DNA from: Theobroma cacao
Taxonomy: Eukaryota; Streptophyta; Magnoliopsida; Malvales; Malvaceae
Direction: 5' to 3'
Length of the DNA: 64,000 nucleotides
Assembly (NCBI RefSeq): GCF_000208745.1
Contig: NC_030851.1
Coordinates: forward strand, 29,047,557 to 29,111,556
This document shows, piece after piece, positions 1 to 12,147 of this stretch; position 1 is the first letter of the stretch; every line of letters starts with the position of its first letter. The translations under genes and the position numbers were made by a program. The notes beneath the pieces are model-generated. The model searched no databases, was not told the origin of the DNA, and worked only from the letters and a program-made list of their open reading frames with translations.

Positions 1-2191
1 AAAGTGTGGAAAATCAAGGAAAACAAGTGAAAAAGGTAGGATTTTTCAACTTAAGCTTGAAATCTATTTTCCTTAAGCATTTCTCTTTATTTTCCATGCT
101 TAAATTACATGTTTTTATGATGAATTGTTGGCTGATCAAAATGGGTTAGGAGAGAGAAAGTTGTTAGATTAATTTGATTTTAAGTTATGTTAGTGTTTTT
201 AGTTAGTTTAGCATATTTAGAAACAAAACAACAAGAAAAGAATTTATTTTCTCCCACAACCATTAATGGCCGAATTTACCATGTATGAGTGAGGATGAGT
301 TTGATTTTTATTCTAGGAGAATTGGTTAAGAAATGATGAATTATGAGCCTAGAAAAATAATGGGAATTTTCGGAGCAAAAATACGAATTTTTACCCATTA
401 GGGGTATTTTCGTAATTTGCTGTCGAGACTGATAATTTGCACCACACTGAGGGACATTAAGTCAATTTGGGTGCAATTGAGGTATAGAAACTGAAAAAAA
501 TTAATTTGAGATTAAATTGGACGCGTTAGTAATTTAATCGGGTGATAAGACGAATTAGGCCAATACCGAGTTTAGATAGTTACCAGTGCATTTTTGCATT
601 CCATATCATGCATTGGTAGTCTAAATTAGTTTAATTTTGATTTAGTACCAACTTGGTGAAATTCTCGATTTTGTACTGTGTCAAGGTGGTGAGTCCTCCG
701 ATAAAGGCAAGGAAATTGCATCCGAGGACCAGTAGACAGAGTGCTTCGAAAGTCTGCATTCTAGACATTGTGAGTAAACTTACTGTCATTTTAATTATCT
801 AGGGTGGTTTTTAGATGCTTTCATGAATTCTATGGAAAAAGGAATTTAAAAAGATAAATTTTCATGTTTTATGAATAAATGAGTTTCAATGAAATTAAAT
901 TATAAATTGTTTTGAAATTAATAGTGATTTTGAAAAATAGAGTACACGGAGACTGTTAATTGTGGCAATTTGATTGTTTAAGTTGATTGGCTTATGATAA
1001 ATCGAGCATGATTGGCTAGTTGGCAATTGTATTGAAATGCGAATTGTTTGATTGCCTTGAAAGACCGTGAATTACAAAATTGCCATATCATGTTATTGAG
1101 TTTTATTGTATGGTGGATTATATATATTAATTAATCGCTGCAGTAAGGGGTTTCTGTGGACCAGCCTTTTAGAGAGGCATAGTAAACCCCATTATATTCT
1201 TACCTCGAACGGAGAGGCGCATAGGGTATCTCTTGGGGTAAAGCTTAGGGTTCACTTCACGCCAAACCACCACGTGAGGGGGAACTCAACCAACGCCAAG
1301 GAATGGCTATGTTTTCAAAACAAAAACATGATTTATTTGAAATGTGAATTTTAATAGCCTTGGGGTCTCAGTAGGATGCCTAGGCCAAGGTGTCCCCGAG
1401 AATGGATTTATGGCACAAGCCTAGTTTTTATGAGATTCATAAGCCTCTTTACATATTTTAAATGAAATGTATTCTTATGCTGTGACCCAGTTTACGATGA
1501 TTTATTTTATTGTCTCCATGTACTAAACTCTAGATATTTATGATGATGTCTGTTTACTCATTGGGATTTTATAATCTCACCACCCTCCTTTCCACCCATT
1601 TCAGGTTCAGTATAGGCTGTAGATAGCTTATCTCATCGAGGACACCATCCTCTTTACTTTTGTTTATTCGGGGGCCCTCTTGTTATTGTAAATTAAATTA
1701 AATATTTTGGCTCATTGTATTACAGTATGTATAAATTTATTTAGCTTTTACGCTATAAAAATTATTCACGTATAACTCTATAAATATTGTTTTATAAGAA
1801 AATAGAATATTTTACTTAATATTTCTTTTATTTTCTTATTATATTCAAATAACCGTAATTTCATTTTAAATGAAGATTTTAGACTTTTGAACTCATTTTG
1901 ATTATGAGTTATGTCTTTTGTACTTGTATGTTACATTTTAGCCAGTTTCGAAATTTTGAAAAAAATGACAAAAATATCTCTGTGAGATGAAAATTAATAT
2001 TTTATTTGTTTTAAGTTGGAAACGGCTTAAAATCTTTTAGAACATGATATTTGACAATGGTTGCTCACAAGGGAACAGAGAAACTGATAGTAAAGCCTTG
2101 CGGGGTTTAGAGTTGACATTCCGAGCAATGAGTGTCTACCGAGACACCGCGACGGTTGTCACTGGCTCGAGGGGAGTACCGGGTCGTGACA
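1..2191 (+). mobile_element. LTR-1 copy A, gypsy-type LTR, cut by window start
   Basis: The right end reads ...GGGTCGTGACA at 2181-2191, the reverse complement of the TGTCACGACCCG terminus of three other copies in this window. Blocks shared with those copies include the segment around 1140-1300 (GCTGCAGTAAGGGG, CCACCACGTGAGG, GGAATGGCTATG) and the segment around 2060-2190. The sense direction is inferred by analogy with the related LTR-2 and LTR-5 families, whose sense 3' ends also finish in a CATGACC/TGTGACA-like string. The left end lies outside the window. No credible ORF is present; the 82-residue frame at 1106-1354 is LTR sequence. Confidence 0.75.
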
Positions 2192-2899
2192 TAGATACTT
2201 GCAAATGAAGAATAAGAAAGGATAAAGAAGCATGGAAGAGAAATTTTGGAAAGATTTTGAAAATACTTTATTCTTTTCTCTTATTAATTATTAAAACTTT
2301 TTAATATTTTATTTTAAGACCCTATAAAATTTTATTATTGCTTATTAGTGATGTGGCAAAATTTGGTGAACTGATAGTGCATAAAGTTATACATTGCGAG
2401 TGCATCAAATATACATCTTATCCAAAAATAACCTAAAATTATATATATTAATTGGAGAAAATTTCTCCAAAATGTATTAGTTACCCTCATTAAAGAGCTC
2501 TTGATTTTGATTTTATCTCTAATCTTGAAAATTCAAATATTTAAAAAATTCTAATTAATCTCTTTAATCTTTTCTTCTTCATCTCTCTAGAGTTTCACCA
2601 ACACTTCATCTTAGCTATGATCGGGGCCATGATCGGTGCACAAGTTCAGCTAGTGGTAACTTGCGAGACTCTTGCAAGCTTTATTCTTAATTATGTCACA
2701 AATATAGCTAAACCAAACATGGGGAACATTTATGCCTCTCTAAGGGACAAAAGATTTTTGAACTAATGATTGAGTATGGCGTTTAAATGCCTCGGCTGAC
2801 ACAAATTTAGCACTATCAAACCCACTGTTGTTAGCTCTAGCTCTCTTATGTGCTATGGTTTTCTAAAAATCTCATAAGTAATTTTGCACAAATTCCAAA
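2192..2899. other. Unassigned AT-rich segment
   Basis: This lies between the end of LTR-1 copy A and the Athila-type remnant. I see no long ORF, no terminal repeats and no similarity to the other families in the window. Its left edge is a true LTR terminus, so it is probably older insertion-site DNA or the decayed outer part of the Athila remnant. Confidence 0.4.
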
Positions 2900-3409
2900 C
2901 ACCTAATACACACAAATATATCCATAAATAATCATAAACAACTCAATTCTCTCAAAAATCTATGCCAACAACAATAATATCACCAACAATCAACTTCTCA
3001 TAAACTAGCACAATGTGTAGCAAATTGACACTATTTAATGTTAACAATTATGCAATTCTCACAATCCACCACAACTCTCCATAAACCTTCAAGCAGAATG
3101 TCAATGCTACCAACAATATGCAAACCCCATCAAGAATTATCAACACAACTCTTCTCAAATAATCAAGTTCCTTAAAAAAAAATTTCTTGCAAAAATTTCA
3201 ACACTTGCAAAAACTTGCACTTTGATGAAGAAAAGTTGATGAAAATCCTTGAATCTTGATTTTTGTAGCAAGAACGTGATGTTTTTGAAGGGTTTTGTGA
3301 ATGGGTTTGAAAGATTTTTTTTTAAAGAGATGATTTTGGGAAGTTTAAGACTAGGGTTTGAATTTTGGAGAAGAAGGAAAGAAAGGGCTTTACATAAGGG
3401 ATGGTGGCC

Positions 3410-3710
3410 CGACTTAGTGTCGCGATGCCAAAGCATTTGATTTGGTTGTTGAGCTTTATCAAAATGGCACCGGAACACAAAATGATTGATGCTGTAGCTC
3501 CAAACTCTCTGTTGCTCAATGTTGAAATGCTTCATTTTTGGTGTTGCAGTGTTAAGCTATTTGGTTTGGCTCATAAGTATTCAACATTTTGCCACTATGG
3601 TGCAAATAGGTTGGCGTTGCAGTGTCAAAATCTCTATTTGTCCACATGTTGTAGCAATTTGGCACTACAATGTGAGGAAGTCAGCGCTGTAGCACCAAAG
3701 TTTCTATTTT
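3410..3710. repeat. Cluster of degenerate palindromic words (GGCACTRCAGTGCC type)
   Basis: In the 3' UTR of the Athila remnant, about eight short self-complementary words recur. Examples by eye are the strings around 3490 (GATGCTGTAGCTCC), 3539 (TTGGTGTTGCAGTGTTAAG), 3612 (TTGGCGTTGCAGTGTCAAA), 3658 (TTTGGCACTACAATGTG) and 3682 (CAGCGCTGTAGCACCAAAG). They approximate a palindrome TTTGGCACTRCAGTGCCAAA. The repetition is seen directly; its role is unknown. Confidence 0.55.
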
Positions 3711-4033
3711 GCCATTCTTTCTCCTACAACAATGAAGAGAAACACTTATGAAATGATGCTTATATACTTAAAAAATGAAAAAACTATAGCAAGAACAAAA
3801 GATTAAAACATGCAATAGATCATAAAGAAAAACTTAAAGCAAGTAAATTAGGTGTACAAAACTTGGGTTGCCTCTTAAGAAGTGCTTTTTTTTAGTCACT
3901 AGCTTGACTGATTCACCTCATTTTGTATTTCTTCATCCACAACTTATGGCTTAAGGCTCATTCCATTAACCATAAGAGCTCTAGTGGCCACATTCTCTAT
4001 CTCTGTTATCTTGCATGGATAAATCTTGATCAC

Positions 4034-4717
4034 TTAAAAAAGACCCAACCATCTTACCTTCTGTTTTGATGGAAAAAGTTTGAAGCTAGAATTGTTGAGT
4101 AACACTTGTTGTCCAACATTAAAATCAAGACAACTAGGAGGTAGTGGATGATGCTCCTCATGCAACTGCTCGATTTTGATCTCTGGAGGTGGTGGCTTTA
4201 ACTCAAAGATTGGTGCTGGATCACTTATCAGTGGAGAAATAGGCTGACTCTTTACCTTATCAACCACATCCACTCTATAGCAACTAATTGAAAAAGTAGG
4301 ATGCTTAATTGCATTGAAAATATTGAACTCGGCTACCTCCTCTTCGACTTTAAAGGTTATCTTTTCTTCTTTCACATCAATGATTGCACCTTTAGTTGCC
4401 AAGAAAAGTCATCTAAAGATCAAAGGAATGTCCACATCATCTTCCATCTCAACCACAAGGACATCCATCGAAATGTAATGATGTGTCACTTTAACCAACA
4501 CATCCTCTATAATGCCAACTAGGTGCTGAATTGTTCTGTTTGCTAATTGCAAGGTGGCTGTAGTAGGTTGAATGTCCTTCAGTCCAAATTTCTTAGCAGC
4601 AGACAAAGGCATCAGTGACACACTGGCACCCAGATCACTTAAAGCTTTAGAAAATTTAGAACCACCAATAACACAAGGTATAGAAAAAATCCCAAGATCC
4701 TTTGTCTTTGTTGGAAG
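4034..4717 (-). pseudogene. Athila-type protease fused to integrase tail
   Basis: The minus-strand reading begins at 4717 with an LPTKTKDLGIF-like segment. It continues through the aspartic-protease active-site string DLGASVSLMP and the family string IEDVLVKV. One in-frame TGA at about 4409 interrupts the frame, which then continues as FLATKGAIIDVKEEKITF, typical of the end of Athila-group protease. After the ELKPPPPEIKIEQL segment, which normally leads into reverse transcriptase, the frame runs directly into VGQQVLLNNSSFKLFPSK, which resembles the C-terminal tail of the integrase. Thus RT, RNase H and the integrase core are deleted and the two ends are joined. The 5' side, including gag, is lost at the LTR-4 boundary. 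Family assignment rests on remembered motif patterns. Confidence 0.72.
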
Positions 4718-6790
4718 TGTTGGAGTAGAATCTTAGTGGATTGATGTGATTGTGTAAAGCATGGGTTTAAAAATTTTTTTTTTATAAAGGAAGCAAGCAA
4801 TCCAATTACACTAGTGAAAACACACATCATTATTATTGCAAATGATATAATCACATCAAAAAAAAAAATCTAATAAGTTAGAAAAATGATACTTTTTATT
4901 TTGAAATTCTTATTTTTGGACACCAGCACACCAATGAATGATTTCTTGATTAAACAAGTTTACCACTTATTCTTCAAAAATACTTTCAACTTGAAACTTG
5001 AGTGGACAAGGTGTGGAATGAAAGACTATAAGATGGCAACTAATTGTGTCTCTTTTCTTCAAAAAACTTGGAGGAAGAAAAGAGAAGTGACAGTTAAAAC
5101 TTTTTCAAGAAAATTTTTTTATTTTCTTCCAATATCTTCTCGTTTTATTAAAACTCTTACCTCAAAGGTTTAGTCAAAATGAAACACTTTTGAATCAATC
5201 TTGACCATTTATTTAGAGTTATGGAAGCATCAAACATCATGCTCCATAATTATCAAAATTAAAATTAAAGAATAAATAATTTAATTTTTTAATAATCATT
5301 TAGAGTTCTTGATAAAATAAAACTCCTTATTGAATAAGAACTCTCATTTTATTATTATCCATCTTTATTTAAAAAAAATTAATAATAAATAAAATAGTGA
5401 TAGTCAAACATAAAGTCTCTTTTTATCAACATGGATGTCTAGTTTCATTTTGCAAGAATCCTCCTAACATTATCTTAGTTTAAGACAACTCTTGTCTTTA
5501 ATTAAGATAAAAATATTTTATCTTATTTAAATTGAGACAAATATGTTTTCTTGTCTAGATTAAGACAAAATATTTTCTTGTCTTAAATTAAGACAAACAT
5601 ATTTTCTTGTCTAAATTAAGACCAAACATGTTTTCTTATTTAAATTAAGACAAACATGTTAAAACTACCATTTTTGTATACAATTTAATTAATCAAATTA
5701 AAACATGCATTCCAACTTAAACAAGTTGAATTCTACGAAGCTAAGTGGAGAATATATTTGGACATAGATATTCCAAGCTCCAACAAACTTAGAATTACTC
5801 TTAATCTCATTAAAAAATAATTCAAGCTTATTAACCATGAAATCACTCCACCATAGATTCATGGTTGCACTCTTGGATTAACTATAATTACAAGAAACAA
5901 TTTGATACTTGATATTAATTATTAGTTGTCCAATTGCAAACCTTATATTGTGAACCCTCATAACCATCCAATGATAAAAGGTGAAATTACTGTTTTACCT
6001 TTTATGTCAATGTTGTCCCTAGTTTCAAATTTCATCCAATTAATGATTCCATACTCTAGATCTAATCTTTTGAGCATCCAGATGTGATGAGTAGCTAATT
6101 CATCAATCCATTAGGCCTTGATTAATCACCAATCTTCCTAAACTCACTAGAAGTGATGTTAATGCTATGAACTCCATTATCTGGATATATGTTCCCAAAT
6201 GTTCATCTCGATTATAATCCCAAAATACGAAGTCTAGATCAACGCTTTATGATGATCATGCTCATGGTAAATCAAAGATTATAAAGAGATTAAATACGAG
6301 TCCATTATCCATCAAGATTTTGGTTCTACTATAAGCAAATGCATAAGTGTGAGATCAATATTTAGGTAATGGTAAAACTTAAATTTGATTCTCACATGAT
6401 TCTAGTTCATGTTATAGTGACATTACTCGAAGTCAACCATTTCGATGATTTAAGACTCATCATTACCTAGAAATGAATCAAATTCGTTTCGTTGGAAGTA
6501 ATTTGGACACCATAGCCTTAACACAATAAAATGACTAGCTTTATTATATGGCTATAAATATTTTTTAGATTCAATTAAAATACATGTCTCGTTTGTATGA
6601 CTCTTCATACAAATGTATTTTAATATCTCAATAGAATCATGGTACCTTAATAACTAGATAATGAATGCTTACTTAAAACAAACTCTTCGTCTTATTATCA
6701 AAATGTACTTTCATGACAAATAAATTTAATGAAATTAAGCATGAGAATATACTTGCTTTCCAAGGCACCATTTTCTCAAAATTCCTAACA
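4718..6790 (-). mobile_element. Solo LTR-4 with near-perfect 5-bp duplication
   Basis: The plus strand starts TGTTGGAGTAGAA and ends AAATTCCTAACA, so it has TGTT/AACA termini and is 2073 bp long. It is flanked by GGAAG (4713-4717) and AGAAG (6791-6795), a 5-bp target-site duplication with one mismatch. Two other partial copies lie at 16292-16793 and 33087-34778. It has no coding capacity. The superfamily cannot be told from the LTR alone. The 95-residue frame at 4886-5173 has a counterpart in copy 33087-34778, but only because the DNA is homologous. Confidence 0.8.
5484..5662. repeat. Tandem repeat of about 34 bp with palindromic core, in LTR-4
   Basis: About five to six units of the form TTAAGACAAACATRTTTTCTTGTCTAAA occur head to tail. 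Each unit joint makes a palindrome, the best being TTGTCTTAA-A-TTAAGACAA at 5578-5596. The same array is present in the opposite orientation in the LTR-4 copy at 33715-33905, so it is an ancestral part of this LTR. Confidence 0.8.
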
Positions 6791-6795
6791 AGAAG

Positions 6796-8820
6796 TGTCA
6801 CGACCCGATACTCTTCTCGAGCCCGTGACAATCACCGCGATGTTCCAATAGACATTCATTACCCAGAATGCCAAATGAAACCCCGCAAGGCATTAATATC
6901 AGTTTTCTCGCTTCCCCTGTGAGTATTAGTTACTAAAATCATGTTTTTAAAGTGATATGAACCAATTTCAATTCAAATACAGTTAAAGAGAAGTTTCAAC
7001 TACACAGGGGTATTTTGGTCATTTTTTCTAAAATTTCGAAACTAGTTAAAAATGTAGTATGCTAGTGGAAAACACATATTTCATAATAAAAAATAAGTTT
7101 AAATGTTTAAAACATTCATTTAAAGTGAAACTATAACTATTTGAATATAATAAAAATATTCAATATAGTATTCTATTTTCTTATAAAACAATATCTATAG
7201 AGTTACCGGTAAACAATTTTTGCAGTGTAAAAGCTAAATAAATTCATACATATTGTAATACAGATAACCAAAGCATAAGATTTAATTTACAGTGACACGT
7301 GGGCCCACGAACGACCAAAAGTATCAAAAGTGGTAAATCTACAGTTTTTGAGGATGCAAGTCCAACTGTAGCCCTCAACGAAATGAGCTATTTACCGACT
7401 ATCCTGAGCCTGAAATGGGTGGAAAGGAGGGTGATGAGATTACATAATCTTAGTGAGTAAACAAATACCATCTAAAATATCTAAAGTTGAGTAAATAGAG
7501 ACAGATAAAATAGATTAGCATAAAAATGATTCACAACATTCTGAACTCATTTTAATAAGATAAAATAGATTCATTTCACCCAAATAAACAACGAGGCTTA
7601 TGATTTCCTGAAAAGCTTAGCTCGTGCTAAATCATTCTCATACGCAGTTATCAGGGATACCTTGGCCTGGGGCTATCCCAACCGAGTCCACCAAGGTTGT
7701 TAAAAAAAAAGTCATGTACGCATAAATCATGTTTTTATTTTGAAAACATAGCCGTTCCTTGGCGTTGGTTGAATTCACCCTCAGTGGTGGTTTGGCGTGA
7801 AGTGAACTCTAAAGTTGTACCTTAGGAGTTACCCTAAACGCCTCTTCGATAGAGGTAAGAATATAACGGGATTCCGTGCCTCTCAAAAAGGCTAGTCCAT
7901 AGAACCTGCCCACTGCAGCAAGCTAAACCCACCATACAATAAAATTTGTGATAGCGACATGGCAATTATTTATTTTACAGCCTCTCAAGGCAAATCAACA
8001 GTTCATACATTTTCAGCACATTTACCAATTCAACCATTCATGCCAATATTATCATAAGCCATTCAATTCAAATCATGATTTATAACACAACAATTAGTCT
8101 CATATTACTCTATTTTCAAAACCATCTTTTAATTTCAAGACAATTTCATAAAATCATTTCATTTAATCACATTTTGCTTATAACTCATAAAGATTTACCA
8201 TTTAAACTCATTTTTTTTATCAAATCACAAAAAAACCAACAAAAACTACTTTAGATAATTAAGACGATAATAAGGTTACTCACTATTTCGGGAGTCGAAT
8301 TTCGAGTACTCCGATTCTTAATGCTCGGGTACTATCTCTTTACTAGTGCCAGAAAGCTCACCACCTAGACATAATGCACAATAAGCCAGTTACTACATTT
8401 GTGCTAAACCGTTGTAAAACCAATTCAGGCTTCATACTAATGTATGAAATGGGATGTGAAATACTCGGGTCACTATCTAAATACGGTGTTCAATATAAAT
8501 TCAATTATGTACCTAAATAAAATGGTATTGGCCTAATTTGATCTATCACTCAATTAATTGGCCAATATGTCCAATTCAACTACAATTAACTCCATTTTTC
8601 TTCCAATTCTCCAAACCATCAAACACAAGTCAAATAGCATAAAATTTAGTAAAATCATCTTCACATTTTCTCTTGAGGATTTCGGCCATGGTGGGTGCAT
8701 CAATACTATGATTTTTCCTACTTGATTTTCTCACAATAATTCATCATTTCCTAACCAATTCACTTGAAATAAAATCAAATCCACCATCCACACTTTACAT
8801 GGAAGATTCGGCCAATGATG
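6796..8820 (-). mobile_element. LTR-1 copy B, truncated
   Basis: Starts TGTCACGACCCG at 6796, immediately after the right duplication of the solo LTR-4. It follows copies C and D up to the CATGGAAGATTCGGCCAATGATG string near 8800-8820, where copy D continues with different sequence. It then breaks into LTR-8 at 8821, so roughly the last third is missing. No ORF of interest. Confidence 0.75.
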
Positions 8821-11333
8821 TGCAACGACCTCTCCCTGGTTGTTGCCGGCGTCCAAGACTTTCGAAAAAGACCCGCCAAGTCTCGAACAAGCTTGTCCAG
8901 AATTTGCTCGTTAATTCACTACATTCAATCACCATATAATATTGATACTTTCATATACTAAATTGAACCATAAATATAAAAATCAATACAAACTTTTTCC
9001 TTTTATTCGTAAGTATATGCATTAAAATCTATAATCTCTAAATTAATGCTTGTATAAAAATTTGGAATTCGTTCACAACTTAATAAATAAAATGCTACGA
9101 CTTGACCTTTTACAGCAGAGCGACTTGGAATAAATTGCTAGGAGATGCCTTTACCTAATCACGATGGACTGAACGCGTCACTGACTACACGCTAGGCTGA
9201 TCCCTATCTGTAAAAGGGGAAAAAAAGGGGTGTGAGTCTCATAGACTCAGTGATAATCATCGACTCAGCGAGTAGGGCATAGATAGGAAACAAGCAAATG
9301 ACAGATCAGTTGAATATAAAAATGCAAGATTATTAAAGCAACTTGTTTCAAATGAGGGTTTGTGCCTTATATAAAAATCGAGAATTTCTTATAAAGTATA
9401 AATAATCGAGGTAATAAAATTTTTCACATCAAAATATATTAATAATCATTTTTGAATTAAATCAATAAAATTTAGCAAGCTCCCGCAGAATCAAATAATA
9501 TTTAAAATCATGCCCAAATCATAACTCGCCCCATATGCGAGGAATTATAGATTCATTTCACAGATAAACATATAGGGGAGCTGCGAAAAACCATTTAATT
9601 CCATTTTCACCATGCAGAGAAATATAATTCATAATATTAAAACTTATTTCAACTCATATAAAACCATTACATTTTTGTCAAAAACAAACAACATGGCTTC
9701 TAACTTTCTTAGAAACTTGGCTTGTATCAAAATCATTCTCATACTCGATTGTCAAGGATACCTTTGCCTGGGGCTATCCCAACCGAGTCCGCCAAGGCTG
9801 TTAAAAAGTCATGTACGCATAAATCATATTTTTATTTTGAAAACATAGCCGTTCCTTGGCGTTGGCTGAGTTCACCCTCACGTGGTGGTTTGGCGTGAAG
9901 TGAACTCTAAAGTTGTACCTCGAGAGTTACCCTACACGCCTCTCCAATAGAGGTAAGAATATAACGATGTTACCGTGACCCTCTAATAGGCTGGTCCACG
10001 GAACCCGCCCACTGCAGCAAGTTAAACCCACCATATAATAAAATTTGCAATAGCATGACATGGCAATTATTTTATTTTACATCCTCTCAAGGCAAATCAA
10101 TAGTTCATACATTTTCAGCACATTACCAATCCAACCAATCATGCCCACATTATCATAAGCCATTCGATTCAAATACAATTTATAACACAACAAGTAGTAG
10201 TCTCCAATTACTCTTGAATTTCTTGGTTAAAATGAAATCACCTTTTAAAAGAATTTAAATTTGATCTTCAAGGGGATATTTTAAATCTTTCTCAAAATAT
10301 CGGTCCCCACATCACGTTAAAACTCTCTTTTCGTAAAATGTTCATTGTAAATATTTGCATGATATTTTGTATCAAAATAGCATGGTGAATATGTAATAAA
10401 TTTCATGAATGCACACCACACAAACGATAAGGCACAATTTCCTTTGATGTAAATCTTTTCGAAAAGCTTGTTTCCCGGTTTAAAATACTTTACGTCTAAT
10501 ATATATGTATATTTCAAATGATTTCTAAAAATAACTTACACCCATAATTCCTTAAAATTCTATCAATGCATGCTTTCCATAAATTTTGCACTTCATGTAA
10601 AATATACGTACATGTATATATATACGAAATTTTTAAAATTGACACCCCCTACTCACCTCATAATAGTGGGATATTACTTCACTATTGATTCGTATACGTA
10701 TATAATTATTCCTATTTGTCGGTCACATACTTCGTTCGACACGCCTCCATGAGAAACTTTCCTAGCAACAATTTAAACTGAGTATACTTAATCACACATT
10801 TGTATGGGTAGCAACTTAATTAAAAATTCCTTAAGCAACTTACATATTTTTTATCCAAAATATGCACAATATTAAACTACCCATAAACCTTAAAATATAA
10901 CATTAACTTACCATTGGGCCTTTTTCATTTCTTTATGACCTTTGGGCCCCCTCTTCATGGGCTTTTCCAATTTTTCCTATTTGGGCTAAGCCCATTTATC
11001 TCCTATTGGGCCATCCCCTTTTTATTTTCTACTTGGGCCATGCCCTTGTTTTTTCTCTCATCCACATTCTTCCTTTTTCTTCTCGGCTTGGCAGATTTTT
11101 CTCTCTTTTTCAATCGAGCGTTCTTTTTCTTTTTTCTTCTCCTTGGCTCGTTTTCTTCCTCTTCCGGTGGCAGCACTTTCAGCTCTCTTTTCCTTAAAAA
11201 TTTGGTAGCACCAAGCTGCCTTTTCTCCCTCAAATTGGCAGCATAACGCTGTCCCTCAATGGCAGCAAAACCTCCAAAATTTATAGCAGCAAATTCACAC
11301 AATTTCAGCACTATCTTTGGAGCGATTGGGCCT
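8821..11333 (-). mobile_element. LTR-8, diverged gypsy-like LTR block
   Basis: Starts TGCAACGACCTC exactly where LTR-1 copy B breaks off. It contains blocks reminiscent of LTR-2, such as ACTCACCTCATAATAGTGGGATAT followed by a CGGTCACATAC...CACGCCTCC stretch (10651-10747). On the minus strand a TATAAATTTT string lies near 11277-11286. The frame at 11003-11311 is a lysine/arginine/glutamate-rich low-complexity translation of LTR DNA. The right boundary is set by resemblance of the next segment to the Athila element and is approximate. Confidence 0.45.
9618..10216 (-). mobile_element. Internal patch of LTR-1 inside LTR-8
   Basis: This stretch of about 600 bp closely follows LTR-1 copy B at about 7570-8110. 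Shared strings include GGGGCTATCCCAACCGAGTC, CATAGCCGTTCCTTGGCGTTGG, CCCACTGCAGCAAG and CATGCC...ATTATCATAAGCCATTC. Neither LTR terminus is present and no target duplication is evident, so it looks like a conversion or recombination patch rather than a transposition. Confidence 0.6.
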
Positions 11334-12147
11334 TTTCAAGCTAACCAATCCAATTCCATCCCTAGTACACCCCTTTGAGCCTAAATTTATCATTTTCTTT
11401 GTCAACCATAAATAAATTATCCTAACTTGTAAATAAATTTCCTATACCTCTACCTTTACTCCAAAACATGTACATTGTTTTAGGATTTATATATATATAT
11501 GGGTCAAATATTGAAAAAGTAGAAATGATGAGTTTAGAAAAATTCCAACCATGATGAGAAACATTTATTCTACTAACATCAAAGAAAACAAGTTTGGGGG
11601 ATGTTGGATTATGAATAAAGAAAATGCTTGATGAATGAAAAGTGAAAAGAGAAAGAAAAAGGAGTACTTGGTAAAGGAATATAAGGCTATATAGATCATA
11701 GAATAATTATTTGCTTAGGGTGATTTGAGTCGTAATATATCCCATATCATGCCTTAATCCTAGCAGAACATTATAAGTTAAATAAAGTCCTAAGGATCCA
11801 TAGCTAAGTGATGGCCTACATTAGTGGAGAGGGAGGTGAAAAAAAAACATATGAAATTCTAAACTTGTTGAGATTTGCATGACCATAATTTTTTTCGAAG
11901 TGCATAATGTTCATTGTAAGAAACTTCACACACACAAAGAAACCCATTTGAAAAATAAGCATGCATTTGGACAAAACATGAACTTAGATAATATATATGT
12001 TTGATTTTGAGTTAGGAAGACAAGGCAATTTATGAAAAAATTAAAGATGGTCAAAGATTTGGTGCAATCTCAAAGTTGATGTCTTCAACTACATTGTTTC
12101 ATTTTAGGTTTCTGCTTGAGGACTAGCAAAACATTAAGTTTGGGGTG
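11334..12147 (+). mobile_element. Athila-type 3' internal region and PPT
   Basis: It parallels the plus-strand Athila element at 59810-60239 plus 62787-63300. Shared strings are AGCTAACC, CCCTAGTA, TTTGAGCCTAA, CTTAGGGTGATTTGAG and GTAAGAAACTTCACACACAC. A polypurine tract AAGTTTGGGGTG (12136-12147) abuts the 3' LTR. A second PPT-like string AAGTTTGGGGGA lies at 11590-11601. The GGTGA at 11719-11723 is the uninterrupted homologue of the site occupied by the solo LTR-2 at 60240. There is no coding sequence; the 5' part is lost. Confidence 0.7.

Larger units (their letters stand above)
2900..4717 (-). mobile_element. Athila-type Ty3/gypsy remnant with internal deletion
   Basis: Read on the minus strand, this is the 3' half of an Athila-like internal region. 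It runs from the protease domain (4100-4717) to an integrase tail (about 4034-4130), then a conserved 3'-UTR block at 3868-3917. The reverse complement of that block (GCTAGTGAC, then AAGCACTTCTTAAGAGGCAACCC) matches the same block of the plus-strand Athila element at 58568-58605. Reverse transcriptase, RNase H and the integrase core are absent. The right edge is cut by the solo LTR-4 at 4718. Confidence 0.7.

Noticed and set aside
4886..5173. 95-residue plus-strand frame with a homologous frame at 34202-34405
   Set aside because: Both lie in copies of LTR-4, in the same relative orientation and antisense to it; resemblance reflects DNA homology, and the frames are not conserved in length.
11003..11311. 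102-residue Lys/Arg/Glu-rich frame on the minus strand
   Set aside because: Low-complexity translation of repetitive LTR-8 DNA, overlapped by an equally long frame on the other strand.
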